From assembly GCA_029194725.1 (NCBI GenBank), contig JARFXQ010000007.1, positions 1 through 64,000 of the forward strand: a stretch of 64,000 nt of DNA, written 5' to 3'. The notes beneath the pieces were generated by a model, which saw nothing but the letters and a program-made list of their open reading frames with translations, was not told the origin of the DNA and made no database searches. Positions 20,084 to 28,852 of the stretch are shown here, piece by piece. The first letter of the stretch is position 1. Each line of letters starts with the position of its first letter. This DNA is from Nitrospira sp. (GTDB lineage: Bacteria; Nitrospirota; Nitrospiria; Nitrospirales; Nitrospiraceae). The position numbers and the translations under genes are program-made.

Positions 20084-23047
20084 TCAATTTTTCTGCGTTC
20101 GTTGCGCATTTTCCAGCTCAGCCAGTTCCTCGGCCTCGTCCTGCAATCGCTCGCTACCCTCTACCGCCGGCATGAACTGCTGCACCCGCGTGTTGCCGCT
20201 GTCGACGACAAAGACGCTCCCCTTCGCATCGACGGCGATTCCGTACGGAAAATTGAATTGCCCGCCCCCGTTGCCGAACCCGCCCCACTGGGTAATGAAA
20301 TTACCCTCTCGGTCGAACTTCTCGATCCGATGATTCCCCGTATCCGTCACGTAAACATCCCCGGCTCCGTCGATGGTGACGCCCCAGGGCGAGCGCAATT
20401 GCCCGGCTTCCTGTGCCAACGAACTGCTGGCGTGCCCGGCCGCCGGGCTGCCTCCCCACTTCGTCAACAGTTGCGGCAGGACATTGGTGCTGGTGTCGAA
20501 TTTCTGGATGCGGTGATTTCCCATGTCGACCACATAAACCGCTCCATCCTCCGGATCGACCGCCACCCCGCGCGGGAAATAGAACTGCCCGTCCCCATTG
20601 CCGAACCCGCCCCAGGCCATGATGAACTCGCCGGACATGTCGAATTTCTGCACGCGAAAATTGGCGCTGTCGACGACGTAGAGATACCCGCGCACGCGGT
20701 CGACGGCAATCCCCCAGGGGGCATTAAATTGTCCTTCACCGTTTCCACGCGAACCAAACTTCATGAGATAGCCGCCGAGCTTTCCATCGAACTTTTGAAC
20801 CCGGTGGTTATTGGTGTCCACCACCCAGACATCGCCCTTGCCGTCGCAGGCGATGCCGGTGGGATTGTGAAAATTCGAATTGGCCGAGCCGAAACTCCCC
20901 CACAGAATGATGAAGTTCCCCGCATTGTCGAACTTCTGTACGCGATTGTTGCCGTTGTCGACGACAAACAACGACCCTTGCTGATCGACGCACAGTCCGT
21001 ACATCGGCGCCATAAACTCTCCGCCGTGCAACAGCGATGCTCCCCGTCCCGGCTTCCCCCACTTCGATACGCACAGGTAGCCAGATGTATTGACCAAAAT
21101 CGTAGTACTGGCAGGCGTGGAGACATTGTTGCCGATGTCTTTGAACCACACATAAATGGTTTTGTGTCCGTCTCCCGGCGAGAGAATGAACGGAATCGTG
21201 GCTCCAAACTTGATCGCCGGTGTTGCATCCACCCATCCTGGGGTCCCAGCGACAGGAGTCAACGGACTTTCTGAAATAAAATAGGCCCCGACGCCCGAAT
21301 CCAAATCAGTCGCCGAAATCGTCACCACGACGTCGGGAGAATTGGTCATGAAGGCCCCATGATTGATCACCGCGTAGGGATTCTGCGGCGCCGTGATATC
21401 GATGAGCACGGGCGTCGCCGTCGCTTCTTCCGACAGTCCGCTCTCCGTCCCATCCTCGAACAACGCCGTCACGGCATAAAAATAGGGAGTATCGTTGGTA
21501 AGCCCTTCATGCGTGTAGGGGTTCGTCACGCCTTCGATCTTCGTCGCCCCCTCAAGCGTGACATGAGGCGAGGTGCTGAAATAGAGATTGTAGGACTGGG
21601 TGCCGGACACTTCCATCCAGCTCAGGAAGACTTCCGTGTCGCCGGCCTTGACGGCAAGGCTGCGGGGTGGTTGCACCGTCCCGGTTTCCACCGTTTGCGT
21701 CGGTTGGTCCTTCCCACGATTCATCTCTTCTTCGGTCGGCACATACTTGAGGACACGGTTGTTGCCGCTATCGACAACGTACACCGCGCCTTCCTTATCT
21801 ACTGCGATGCCGTAGGGGAAATTGACTTGTCCCTCCGTTTTCCCGCGATTCCCGAACGAGCAGAGGAACGTGCCGTTGCCGTCGAACTTCTGAATTCGGT
21901 GGTTGCCGCTGTCGACGACATACACGTTGCCCAACGCGTCACAAGCGATGCCCCACGGAGACTTGAACTGTCCTGGACCCTGGCCCTCTCGCCCCCACTT
22001 TGTTAAGAAACTTCCGCGGGCATCGAATTTTTGGATACGACTGTTGCTCTCGTCGGCGACATAGATGTTGCCGACGAAATCCACCGCCACGCCGCGCGGA
22101 AAAAAGAAGGCGCCGTCGAAACTGCCGTCACGGCCCCACTTCAGCAGGGGCTGGCCGTCGGCTTGGAATTTTTGAATGCGCGCGTTGCTCGTGTCGGAGA
22201 CGTACACATTGCCGTCTTGGTCCGTCGTAATGCCCCAGGGTACGTCGAAGCGCCCCATGTCGGCCCCGCGCCAGGCGAACCCGAACTTGCCCCACGCCTT
22301 CTGCACGTTGCCCTCGAGATCGAACTTCTGCACCCGATTATTGCCGCTATCGGCCACGTATACGGCATCCTCCGGCCCGACAGCCAAACCGCGGGGATAG
22401 TAAAACTGGCCTTCCTGCGAACCTGGCTCACCGCCCCATCGGGCCAAGTACTTTCCAACCTTATCGAATTTTTGCACCGAATGGTTGTCGGTATCAGCCA
22501 CGTAGATGTTGCCGTCCTTGTCCAGCGCGATCCCCGTGGGCGAACTCAACTCTCCGTCGCCCACTCCTTCATGACCGATGACCATGGCAAGGAGATAGGG
22601 CGATGGGATCGCCATCACCTCTTGTGATTCAGGACTTTCGCCTTTGGGAGTGACGACTGTGACGACATAGTGGTAACAGCTGCCGTTGGCAAGGTCGTCA
22701 TGGACGTAGGGGCTGGAGGCTCCTTCCAGGCAGGTCGCCTTGTCTTTTTTCACTCCGATCACGCTTCTGAAATCTTCGGGACCGGCGATGGGACGAGTCA
22801 GCTCTGAAAACTTGATCTGGACACCCTTGGTCGTCTGAAAGTAGAGGTTGTAGTACATGGCATCCGGAACCGGGTCCCATGTAATGGTAATGCGCCCATT
22901 GCCTGGTTTTGCCTGAACGTTCTGCGGAGGCAACGGCAATTCTTCTTCCGACACCAAATCTCCGCCACCCCACTCTCCTTGAAGCCCTTCGATACGGAGA
23001 GGGAACGGATTGCATGTAAACCTGTCGTCGAAAAGCCAAGCTTTCAT
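20084..23047 (-). CDS. Double NHL beta-propeller protein with fibronectin III domains
   Basis: About 987 residues from the ATG at 23047 (GAGGG upstream); a TTG start at 23080 is less likely. Layout: N-terminal FN3-like domain (about 40-150), six NHL repeats (about 165-450, each with a [17 protein letters not shown] blade), a second FN3-like domain (about 465-550), an Ig-like segment (about 550-660), six more NHL repeats (about 665-960), and an acidic C-terminal tail. Two complete six-bladed propellers are implied. No signal peptide is visible although such proteins are usually extracytoplasmic. It lies 10 bases upstream of guaB. Confidence 0.85.
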   Translation of the reverse strand: MKAWLFDDRFTCNPFPLRIEGLQGEWGGGDLVSEEELPLPPQNVQAKPGNGRITITWDPVPDAMYYNLYFQTTKGVQIKFSELTRPIAGPEDFRSVIGVKKDKATCLEGASSPYVHDDLANGSCYHYVVTVVTPKGESPESQEVMAIPSPYLLAMVIGHEGVGDGELSSPTGIALDKDGNIYVADTDNHSVQKFDKVGKYLARWGGEPGSQEGQFYYPRGLAVGPEDAVYVADSGNNRVQKFDLEGNVQKAWGKFGFAWRGADMGRFDVPWGITTDQDGNVYVSDTSNARIQKFQADGQPLLKWGRDGSFDGAFFFPRGVAVDFVGNIYVADESNSRIQKFDARGSFLTKWGREGQGPGQFKSPWGIACDALGNVYVVDSGNHRIQKFDGNGTFLCSFGNRGKTEGQVNFPYGIAVDKEGAVYVVDSGNNRVLKYVPTEEEMNRGKDQPTQTVETGTVQPPRSLAVKAGDTEVFLSWMEVSGTQSYNLYFSTSPHVTLEGATKIEGVTNPYTHEGLTNDTPYFYAVTALFEDGTESGLSEEATATPVLIDITAPQNPYAVINHGAFMTNSPDVVVTISATDLDSGVGAYFISESPLTPVAGTPGWVDATPAIKFGATIPFILSPGDGHKTIYVWFKDIGNNVSTPASTTILVNTSGYLCVSKWGKPGRGASLLHGGEFMAPMYGLCVDQQGSLFVVDNGNNRVQKFDNAGNFIILWGSFGSANSNFHNPTGIACDGKGDVWVVDTNNHRVQKFDGKLGGYLMKFGSRGNGEGQFNAPWGIAVDRVRGYLYVVDSANFRVQKFDMSGEFIMAWGGFGNGDGQFYFPRGVAVDPEDGAVYVVDMGNHRIQKFDTSTNVLPQLLTKWGGSPAAGHASSSLAQEAGQLRSPWGVTIDGAGDVYVTDTGNHRIEKFDREGNFITQWGGFGNGGGQFNFPYGIAVDAKGSVFVVDSGNTRVQQFMPAVEGSERLQDEAEELAELENAQRTQKN

Positions 23048-23080
23048 CACGGTGTTGCCCTCAGATTGCTGGTGGAACAA

Positions 23081-23291
23081 TTCAGAAACAGTGGACTTTC
23101 AATCGCTTAGGTCCGGATTGGTCACTCTAGCAAAGCAACAGAAATGGAGTCAAGGCAAGAGCCGCATGTCCTGGAAAATGTCATCTCGGATGAACGCTCT
23201 ATAGGTATCTATGACCGAATCGATTACAATGCACCGGTTACCCGAGGCACAAACCCATGATCAGATGTTAGACGTTCAAAGGTGAATAATT
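23081..23291. other. Divergent promoter region
   Basis: About 210 bases between the minus-strand NHL gene and the plus-strand 57-aa gene. It should hold promoters for both, but I could not place a convincing -35/-10 pair. Confidence 0.3.
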
Positions 23292-23465
23292 ATGAGAATG
23301 TTCCAAGTCAGGCAAACCGTCACGTATGAACTGACGACAGCCGCAGGAACAGAGCAGGAAGCCATTTTAAAAGCCAAGGGCATTCCACTGGCTCAGTGGG
23401 CCTCCGAGGCCGATGAGATCACGGCGGAGATGCTCGATGAGACCGATGAAATCGACGAATACTGA
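23292..23465 (+). CDS. Small acidic hypothetical protein (57 aa)
   Basis: The ATG at 23292 has AAAGGTGA 6 bases upstream. The first half looks like a short beta-strand pair (MRMFQVRQTVTYELTT), the second is strongly acidic and helical, ending EIDEY. There is no signal peptide or membrane span. It lies about 80 bases upstream of the cytochrome gene on the same strand and may be co-transcribed. No family recognised; strong SD and codon pattern support it as real. Confidence 0.6.
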   Translation: MRMFQVRQTVTYELTTAAGTEQEAILKAKGIPLAQWASEADEITAEMLDETDEIDEY

Positions 23466-23543
23466 GCAACACCCATTCCCTGTTCCACCTTCCACGGGCA
23501 CTGCCGACACTTAGCCGGCACTCATCACAAGGGAGAAGAAACC

Positions 23544-24074
23544 ATGCGCGTGATGCAGACAGTCCGCACATCCATGCTCTGTTTGATCGTCATCACTGCA
23601 ATGACTACTGCAGCCGCTGGCGGGGACAAGGGACGATCAAGTGGTCATGCTACGCCATTGGACAAGAAAACTGAGGACAGGGCGCGGTATGTCATCAAAA
23701 TCGCCGGGTGCAATGATTGTCACACGACCGGCTATGCGGGAGCGGCCGGCAAGATTCCGGAGAAAGATTGGCTCAAGGGAGATCCGATGGGTTGGCGAGG
23801 TCCCTGGGGCACCACCTACGCGACCAACTTACGACTCTATATGCAGAAGCTCTCCGAGGATCAGTGGATCAAATCCTCACGCTCAGTCGAGTCTCGGCCG
23901 CCGATGCCATGGTTCGCCCTCCGCGTGATGACCGAGCAGGACCTGCGAGCCATCTATCGGTTCATCAGAAACCTGGGGCCAGCTGGTGAACCGGCACCAG
24001 CTTATCTACCGCCAGATCAGGAACCGCTGGGACCGTTTATTCTGTTCCCGTCAAGTCCCGAGGTTTCAAAATAG
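23544..24074 (+). CDS. Small secreted c-type cytochrome
   Basis: 176 residues with a signal peptide (cleavage near residue 25, AAAGG) and one haem-binding CNDCH motif (Cys56, Cys59, His60). A likely distal Met ligand is in RPPMPWFALR (about residue 112). The body resembles a class I mono-haem cytochrome c with a long insertion of Trp and Gly residues (GDPMGWRGPWG). It would act in periplasmic electron transfer. AAGGGAGAAG precedes the ATG. No oxidase or reductase gene is adjacent, so its partner is unknown. Confidence 0.85.
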   Translation: MRVMQTVRTSMLCLIVITAMTTAAAGGDKGRSSGHATPLDKKTEDRARYVIKIAGCNDCHTTGYAGAAGKIPEKDWLKGDPMGWRGPWGTTYATNLRLYMQKLSEDQWIKSSRSVESRPPMPWFALRVMTEQDLRAIYRFIRNLGPAGEPAPAYLPPDQEPLGPFILFPSSPEVSK

Positions 24075-24266
24075 GCACTGAGTGAGGGAAGGTTACTGGA
24101 CCTCGTCAGACCAAGAGAACTCAGCCGCCACGCACCGGCGCCTGAGTGACGATTTCCGCCCTCCTACATCCGTTCAGTGACGCCACTCATTACAGGCGGT
24201 TCGACACTCGCAACCGGTGCTTTTGGCTGCAGACCCCTTCAATATACAACCGTACGCAGCTGCGAG

Positions 24267-24350
24267 TTACTGGCTCTTCTTGTAGACGACGATCCCACCT
24301 AGGAGAATTCCGAGCATGACGAATGCGAATATTAAGAAGCTACTGTCCAT
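24267..24350 (-). CDS. Putative single-span membrane microprotein (27 aa)
   Basis: The ATG at 24350 is preceded by AAAGGAG about 6 bases upstream. The peptide starts MDSS, has about 18 hydrophobic residues (FLIFAFVMLGILLGGIVV), and ends YKKSQ, following the positive-inside rule. Strong SD and perfect membrane topology make this a credible gene although it is very short. Function unknown. Confidence 0.55.
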   Translation of the reverse strand: MDSSFLIFAFVMLGILLGGIVVYKKSQ

Positions 24351-24972
24351 AACCAACTCCTTTCTTCCTTTCGTTTGGTAGCATGAACCGGGACAGTGTA
24401 TAGGCTTCGCGTGACTTTCTCCGCCTTCAAGCCATGAAAAGACTACAAGGATAATGCGGGCGACCTCTTTGAATAGGAGATCGCCCGCACATGGCGCTTA
24501 GGACGCCTAGTGAATCTCTTCTGTTGATGACCCGCGCGAAAACAATGGGTGGAGGAGTGCTCAGTTACGACCGAAGGATCGGCTTACCAGCGATCATACT
24601 TTGACGCCAGCCTCGGATCTCCGCAAAGCAGAGCCGACACTTGACCCCCTACGTGGGGGAACGGCAGCCGATGGAGAACCGGCTAGCGTGACTGGCAAGG
24701 CACCCGCCCAATGCTCGGCGGGCCGATGTGATCCGGTGGACTCAGGTCTTCCATCTCCACCTCCTCCTGCTTCGGAAGGACTCAGAGGATCGTAGGACGT
24801 CTCCTAATCGGAGAACTATTTCTCATTTACTCCTCTTCAATCCATTCTGTCAACCAGAACAATCCGTGCAAGGTTGGCTGTGAACCGACAAAAGGGATGT
24901 CGCTCCTTCACTGAATGGATCGCACATGGTTGATGGTTAGTTTTCAGAATGGTCCTGGCCTGCACATCGTTC
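24351..24972. other. Intergenic region with strong hairpins
   Basis: About 0.6 kb without a convincing gene. It contains a long hairpin at 24456-24488 and a block at about 24600-24790 with GC-rich stem-loops (24645-24659 and 24703-24722). The block does not match the signal recognition particle RNA, RNase P or tmRNA cores I know. The part after 24800 is AT-richer and lies downstream of the minus-strand operon. Confidence 0.4.
24456..24488. terminator. GC-rich hairpin, possible terminator
   Basis: GCGGGCGACCTC (24456-24467) pairs with GAGATCGCCCGC (24477-24488), one mismatch, 9-base loop. It lacks a clean T-tract on either side, so factor-independent termination is uncertain. It could also be a repeat element. 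Confidence 0.4.
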
Positions 24973-25968
24973 CTATCGTTGCACACGGAGAATTGGACCA
25001 GTCGCAAGCCATTTCGTTGGACCCAGGCCGGCCATGTGAGGCAAGTGAGCGACGTACCAAAACACGATGTCTTGCTCCTGCACTCCCTGATTGTCCTCAT
25101 CATATCCAAGTTGTCCACGAGCACCGAATGTCCAAGGAATGTCCTCGCTCGCGTTGGCCCGCCTGATCGCCACATCGAAATCGGCGAACTTGTCTCGTTC
25201 GCCGTCACCTTTTAATGGGGCATACCCAGTGCCGGGCAAAATCCAGACACCATGGCCGTTCAGCTGGTCGCGGACCAGCCATGTTTTGTGTAGGGCGGGA
25301 ATTTTGACATCGTTCCGCTCGTTCACATATTTCCGCCAGCCAGGCCCCCAACCCCGATCCGGCCCACCCCCTTCATGGACGAAAACCTGATCCATGCCAT
25401 TGCCGTTGATGTCGAAATCAAACCGCCAGTAGGGATGATGATCATGGTTGGTGTTGCAAGACAGCCCTCGGCTGTGGAGCAGGGGACGGAGTTCGCCGTC
25501 CTCCGACAGATACCACGATTGATAAATATGATATTCACCGATCCGAGCGTATGTTCCCACCTCAAGCCACTTCACATTATTCTGAGTGGCGTTCTCCAGG
25601 CAGACTCTCTGATCGCGACAGTTCGTGATCGGCACGAGGTCCTGCCAGCGCAGGCGATCTTGAAACGGCCCGCAACGTCCACTGTCGGCCCGTGAGCCGA
25701 ACCATGTAAAGGGGTTCCACCAGACACGTTCCTTGACATACTTGACGCGGATGACCGGCATGCTGGCCTTATTGAGAATCAGCTCATCCGCGTACTTCAC
25801 ATTTCGCAAAGCCAATCCCGTGTTGTCTCGAACCTCCCAGTCGAAACTCCAACGTCCCCAGTCCACATGCTCGGATTGCGTCTCGGCAAACAATGGCTGG
25901 GACGGATAGAATGCGCAGAACATGATCACCGCGCTCCACCAGATTCGTGTCATTCCATTCCTGTTCAT
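24973..25968 (-). CDS. Secreted copper amine oxidase-like catalytic-fold protein
   Basis: 331 residues with a signal peptide (residues 8-28). The body resembles the enzyme domain of copper amine oxidases: opening WSFDWEVRDNTGLALRNV, a TYARIGEYHIYQSWY region where Tyr146 aligns with the topaquinone Tyr, NHDHHPYWRFDFDI with candidate copper ligands His175 and His177, and a C-terminal DIVFWYVAHLPHM. The usual Asn before the cofactor Tyr is Glu and the following acidic residue is His, so activity is doubtful. Its start overlaps the upstream N-domain-like lipoprotein gene by 4 bases. Assignment rests on motif resemblance. Confidence 0.55.
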   Translation of the reverse strand: MNRNGMTRIWWSAVIMFCAFYPSQPLFAETQSEHVDWGRWSFDWEVRDNTGLALRNVKYADELILNKASMPVIRVKYVKERVWWNPFTWFGSRADSGRCGPFQDRLRWQDLVPITNCRDQRVCLENATQNNVKWLEVGTYARIGEYHIYQSWYLSEDGELRPLLHSRGLSCNTNHDHHPYWRFDFDINGNGMDQVFVHEGGGPDRGWGPGWRKYVNERNDVKIPALHKTWLVRDQLNGHGVWILPGTGYAPLKGDGERDKFADFDVAIRRANASEDIPWTFGARGQLGYDEDNQGVQEQDIVFWYVAHLPHMAGLGPTKWLATGPILRVQR

Positions 25969-26753
25969 GAGCGGGGCGGTTCCTGGCCAGCCTCCAAGAC
26001 CTTATCCTCGGTCAAATCGACGACCGCCCAATATTTCGGATCCCCGTCCTGCCCTTCGGAAAAGGTGATCCAAATCGTGCGGTGGGCGTAGCCGGGATCG
26101 TTCCTGAAGAACCCACGATCCGGCTGCATAAGCAATCCATGGCCTTGAAGTTGCTCAACCTTGCCGGCCAAACGAGAATCCGCTTTGGCCAACTCGATCC
26201 CCCGCTGTACATCCTGCTCTCCCTCCGGGGGTTGATAGCCTTCAAGACGCAAGACCGTGAGCAGGTTCGTTTCCTTCATGTAGACTTCAACTGCGACATT
26301 TTGGCTGTAACTGTAATAGACCAACCTTGTCTGGCCTGTCATGTGACGACAACAACCAAACGAAACCTTGCCCTCGGGTGGTATACGATCCGCGTCGATG
26401 AACGCCCATCGGCTTCCCAGAAGCGCTGTGACTCGGCGGTCGCTTTCGGCGGCTTTCCGTAATGCTGCAACCTCGTTCTCGGTCAAAACAGCCGAGGCAT
26501 TCGTGGACCGCTTCACAGCGGTATCCGAAACTGCTCCAACCATTTTCGGCTTGTAGTGACCGGCTAGGTCATCACCGGCAAATTGGAGTATGTGCGTGGA
26601 CGGGGGCTGATCGGGCAGCTGGGCCTTCGGCACAGGCGTCTCCGGATCTTCCGGACCGAACGGACCCCGGGAGGATGCATCGAGACTGCAGCCAAAGCCG
26701 ATGCTGATGACCATCAGTAGGAAGAGAGTCTGCCACTCCGTTCGATATGTCAC
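25965..26753 (-). CDS. Lipoprotein resembling copper amine oxidase N-domains
   Basis: About 262 residues from the GTG at 26753 (AAGG just upstream, 4 bases after the preceding stop). It has a lipoprotein signal with lipobox IGFGCS. The body matches the pattern of the small N2/N3 domains of copper amine oxidases: LTENEVAALRKAAESDRRV, then GYQPPEGEQDVQRGIELAKA, and a closing YWAVVDLTEDKVLEAGQE strand. In known enzymes these lie on the same chain as the catalytic domain; here that domain is the next gene. Assignment is by pattern and order, not search. Confidence 0.5.
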   Translation of the reverse strand: MTYRTEWQTLFLLMVISIGFGCSLDASSRGPFGPEDPETPVPKAQLPDQPPSTHILQFAGDDLAGHYKPKMVGAVSDTAVKRSTNASAVLTENEVAALRKAAESDRRVTALLGSRWAFIDADRIPPEGKVSFGCCRHMTGQTRLVYYSYSQNVAVEVYMKETNLLTVLRLEGYQPPEGEQDVQRGIELAKADSRLAGKVEQLQGHGLLMQPDRGFFRNDPGYAHRTIWITFSEGQDGDPKYWAVVDLTEDKVLEAGQEPPRS

Positions 26754-26757
26754 AGCC

Positions 26758-27276
26758 TTACACCGCCAACTTTGCGGCAATTCCCAGAGCGAGTCTGGAG
26801 ATCTGCGCAGCAGCCTTGATGACGGCAGCCCGCTTTTTCCGAGAGGCCGCGTCGAGCACAGCTTTCTTCATCAACTCCTTGTAGGCTTCGATCTCGTCGT
26901 GGCTGAACGGAACGATTTGGGCCACGGTCTCGTTATTAAACGTGTTGGACAGCTGGAGATAGAGATTGGAGATTTCCGCCGCGTAGATGCCGCGTCGAAG
27001 CGGGTCGTTCTTATAGGTTTCGAATTTCTTCCGCAGGGCGCCGACAGCCTCCAACAGCGCCTGCTGACGGATCTTCGTTTCATCCTGTTTTCCTACTGCG
27101 AATTCGACGGCTCCTAACTGATCGACCAGCGCCTCGGCCTCTTCGCGAGCATGGTCCACTTTGACCGAGAGATCCGTGATTTCCTGATTCGCTCTCTCGC
27201 CTGTTTCCATCAACTGCTTGATCAGACTATCGTTATCTCGCAAGAATCCGACGATCCCCCCGATACTGAGGTCCAT
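26758..27276 (-). CDS. Hypothetical helical protein (172 aa)
   Basis: 172 residues, almost wholly helical with coiled-coil-like heptads at about 10-60 (IKQLMETGERANQEITDLSV), and a basic Ala-rich C-terminus ending in a hydrophobic stretch (LALGIAAKLAV). The N-terminus MDLSIGGIVGFLRDND could be weakly membrane-associated. No lipobox. The ATG at 27276 has GGAGG just upstream. It sits in the middle of the five-gene minus-strand operon, 10 bases after one lipoprotein gene and 4 before the next. I do not recognise a family. Confidence 0.65.
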   Translation of the reverse strand: MDLSIGGIVGFLRDNDSLIKQLMETGERANQEITDLSVKVDHAREEAEALVDQLGAVEFAVGKQDETKIRQQALLEAVGALRKKFETYKNDPLRRGIYAAEISNLYLQLSNTFNNETVAQIVPFSHDEIEAYKELMKKAVLDAASRKKRAAVIKAAAQISRLALGIAAKLAV

Positions 27277-27286
27277 GGTGCCTCCG

Positions 27287-27994
27287 CTATTGCCCGTCGT
27301 CCTTCCTCAGTCTATCCAGAAGGTCGACCAAGTCGGCGGTAAAGGTACGCGTCCGTTCCAGAGCCCTCAGGCGGATGATGCCCGAGCCCGTCACTTCTTC
27401 CAGGGCATCGTTGACGGTCCGTGAACGATTCAGCACCTCCCTGATGCGCTCGGATTGTCCCGGAGCCTGCTCGATCAACGCCGATACAAACTCCGGGTCG
27501 ATGGATGCCAGAGCCGATTCGTCGGCATACCGCTTCAATTGAGCATGAATCGTCGCGGTCCGTTTCCACGAATCGTTCAAGGCGTTAGCCGTATCACGCA
27601 GGCCGCAGAAATCTTCTTCAAATTGATCCCATACCGCTTTTTCCAGTCCCTGATATTCAACCAGGTACATTTGGCCGACCAGATAGGCCGCTGCGTACGC
27701 CGCCTCGTCTTTCTTGCTCGCGATGTTCCGGTACGAAGAGAGAACGAATTGGTGCTTGGCTTCCTGCGCTTGCAACGCCTTGAAACTCTCATGGAGTGAG
27801 CTGCGCGCCTGCTCCAAGAACTTGATGCGGGCCTCGGTTTCTTTCTGGAACAGATCGATATTGGTCTGGGCCGCATCAATTTTGGCGCCTTCCTTCTGGA
27901 GGAGTTCACGGACCGCGTCGCTGTGAATCGAGTTGCATCCCACAAGGCTCATGAGAATGAGCCCGACCGTCACGGCTACGGCTCGTCCGATCAT
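27287..27994 (-). CDS. Helical lipoprotein, unknown function
   Basis: About 235 residues from the ATG at 27994, which has GGAAGGAG upstream. The lipoprotein signal ends in lipobox LVGCNS. The mature chain is a long mostly helical domain with coiled-coil stretches (about 30-80) and few aromatic residues. It closely parallels its upstream neighbour in size and style, suggesting two lipoproteins working as a pair at the membrane. No catalytic motif is visible. Confidence 0.7.
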   Translation of the reverse strand: MIGRAVAVTVGLILMSLVGCNSIHSDAVRELLQKEGAKIDAAQTNIDLFQKETEARIKFLEQARSSLHESFKALQAQEAKHQFVLSSYRNIASKKDEAAYAAAYLVGQMYLVEYQGLEKAVWDQFEEDFCGLRDTANALNDSWKRTATIHAQLKRYADESALASIDPEFVSALIEQAPGQSERIREVLNRSRTVNDALEEVTGSGIIRLRALERTRTFTADLVDLLDRLRKDDGQ

Positions 27995-28027
27995 GCTGGT
28001 CTCCTTCCGCTCATACATCCCTACGCA

Positions 28028-28663
28028 TCACCGGCGCAACGCATGCACGGCCTCTGCCACCGACTGAACATCGTCACGCGACAAGGTCACGTCGATATCC
28101 AAGTAATGTTTAATGATGGCATTGATTCGCCGAAGCGCTTCCACATTGGTGCGATATTGATCGAACGCCGTCAGGTCGACCGTCGAGGCCGCCTGCGAAT
28201 CTTGTTCAACGCGCTGCTCGACTCGGCCGATCAGTTCAGGAAATCTTTGCAAGAGATTGTTCATATCCCCCAGACCCGCCTGGAACACGATCTCTCCGGT
28301 CGGCTCTTTTCGCTCCGGCAAATTTTTCAGGCGAATCTCGTTGATCAGAGAGATCACTTCGGGACCTAACAGATCGGCATCGTCTTTCGTTAAATCCTCG
28401 TCGGCCACGTCGGTCAGTTTGGGATTCGTGGTGGCCCATTGCAGCGCCAGGTTCAGCTTCAGTCGAGCTTGAACATAGCGATACCACTGCTGATGCCGTT
28501 TGGTGACGTTGCTCACCAGCTCACGATACTGCTGCATCAGCCGTTCGTTCTCGGCATAGGCCTGATCCTTGTCGATCAAAGCCTGTTTGACTTCGGGCGG
28601 AGTCGCGCAACCGATACTGACCAGACTCAGGGCGACAATAACCATGGTGCGTGCCGCTTTCAT
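28028..28663 (-). CDS. Helical lipoprotein, first gene of the amine-oxidase-like operon
   Basis: About 211 residues from the ATG at 28663, which has GGAGGAATCACC upstream; longer in-frame starts have no SD. A lipoprotein signal ends in lipobox SIGCAT, followed by a charged helical domain (KQALIDKDQAYAENERL). It is the promoter-proximal gene of the run 28663 to 24973: lipoprotein, lipoprotein, helical protein, N-domain-like lipoprotein, catalytic-fold protein. No family recognised. Confidence 0.7.
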   Translation of the reverse strand: MKAARTMVIVALSLVSIGCATPPEVKQALIDKDQAYAENERLMQQYRELVSNVTKRHQQWYRYVQARLKLNLALQWATTNPKLTDVADEDLTKDDADLLGPEVISLINEIRLKNLPERKEPTGEIVFQAGLGDMNNLLQRFPELIGRVEQRVEQDSQAASTVDLTAFDQYRTNVEALRRINAIIKHYLDIDVTLSRDDVQSVAEAVHALRR

Positions 28664-28852
28664 GGTGATTCCTCCTTCCAATTCACACCGGGAACGAACA
28701 CAAACGAGAAAGCGACCGACCGACTGCCTAGGATCTGTTGGGGAGAAGCCCAAGGTTAGCGAGGGTAGAAAACGATTGCAAGGGGAATATCGGCCATGTA
28801 TGGATTGTGGAACCTGGGGCACCAGGCAGGCCAGTACCAGCCAGCATCTTTC

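Noticed and set aside
18190..21274. Long plus-strand frames of 470-508 residues
   Set aside because: They lie opposite guaA, guaB and the NHL gene, whose families are certain; these are shadows of high-GC coding sequence.
20084..23047. DNA-level tandem repeat array or CRISPR
   Set aside because: The periodicity is protein-level NHL repeats with divergent DNA; there are no identical repeats with unique spacers.
24600..24790. SRP RNA, RNase P RNA or tmRNA
   Set aside because: None of the conserved core sequences known for these RNAs is present on either strand.
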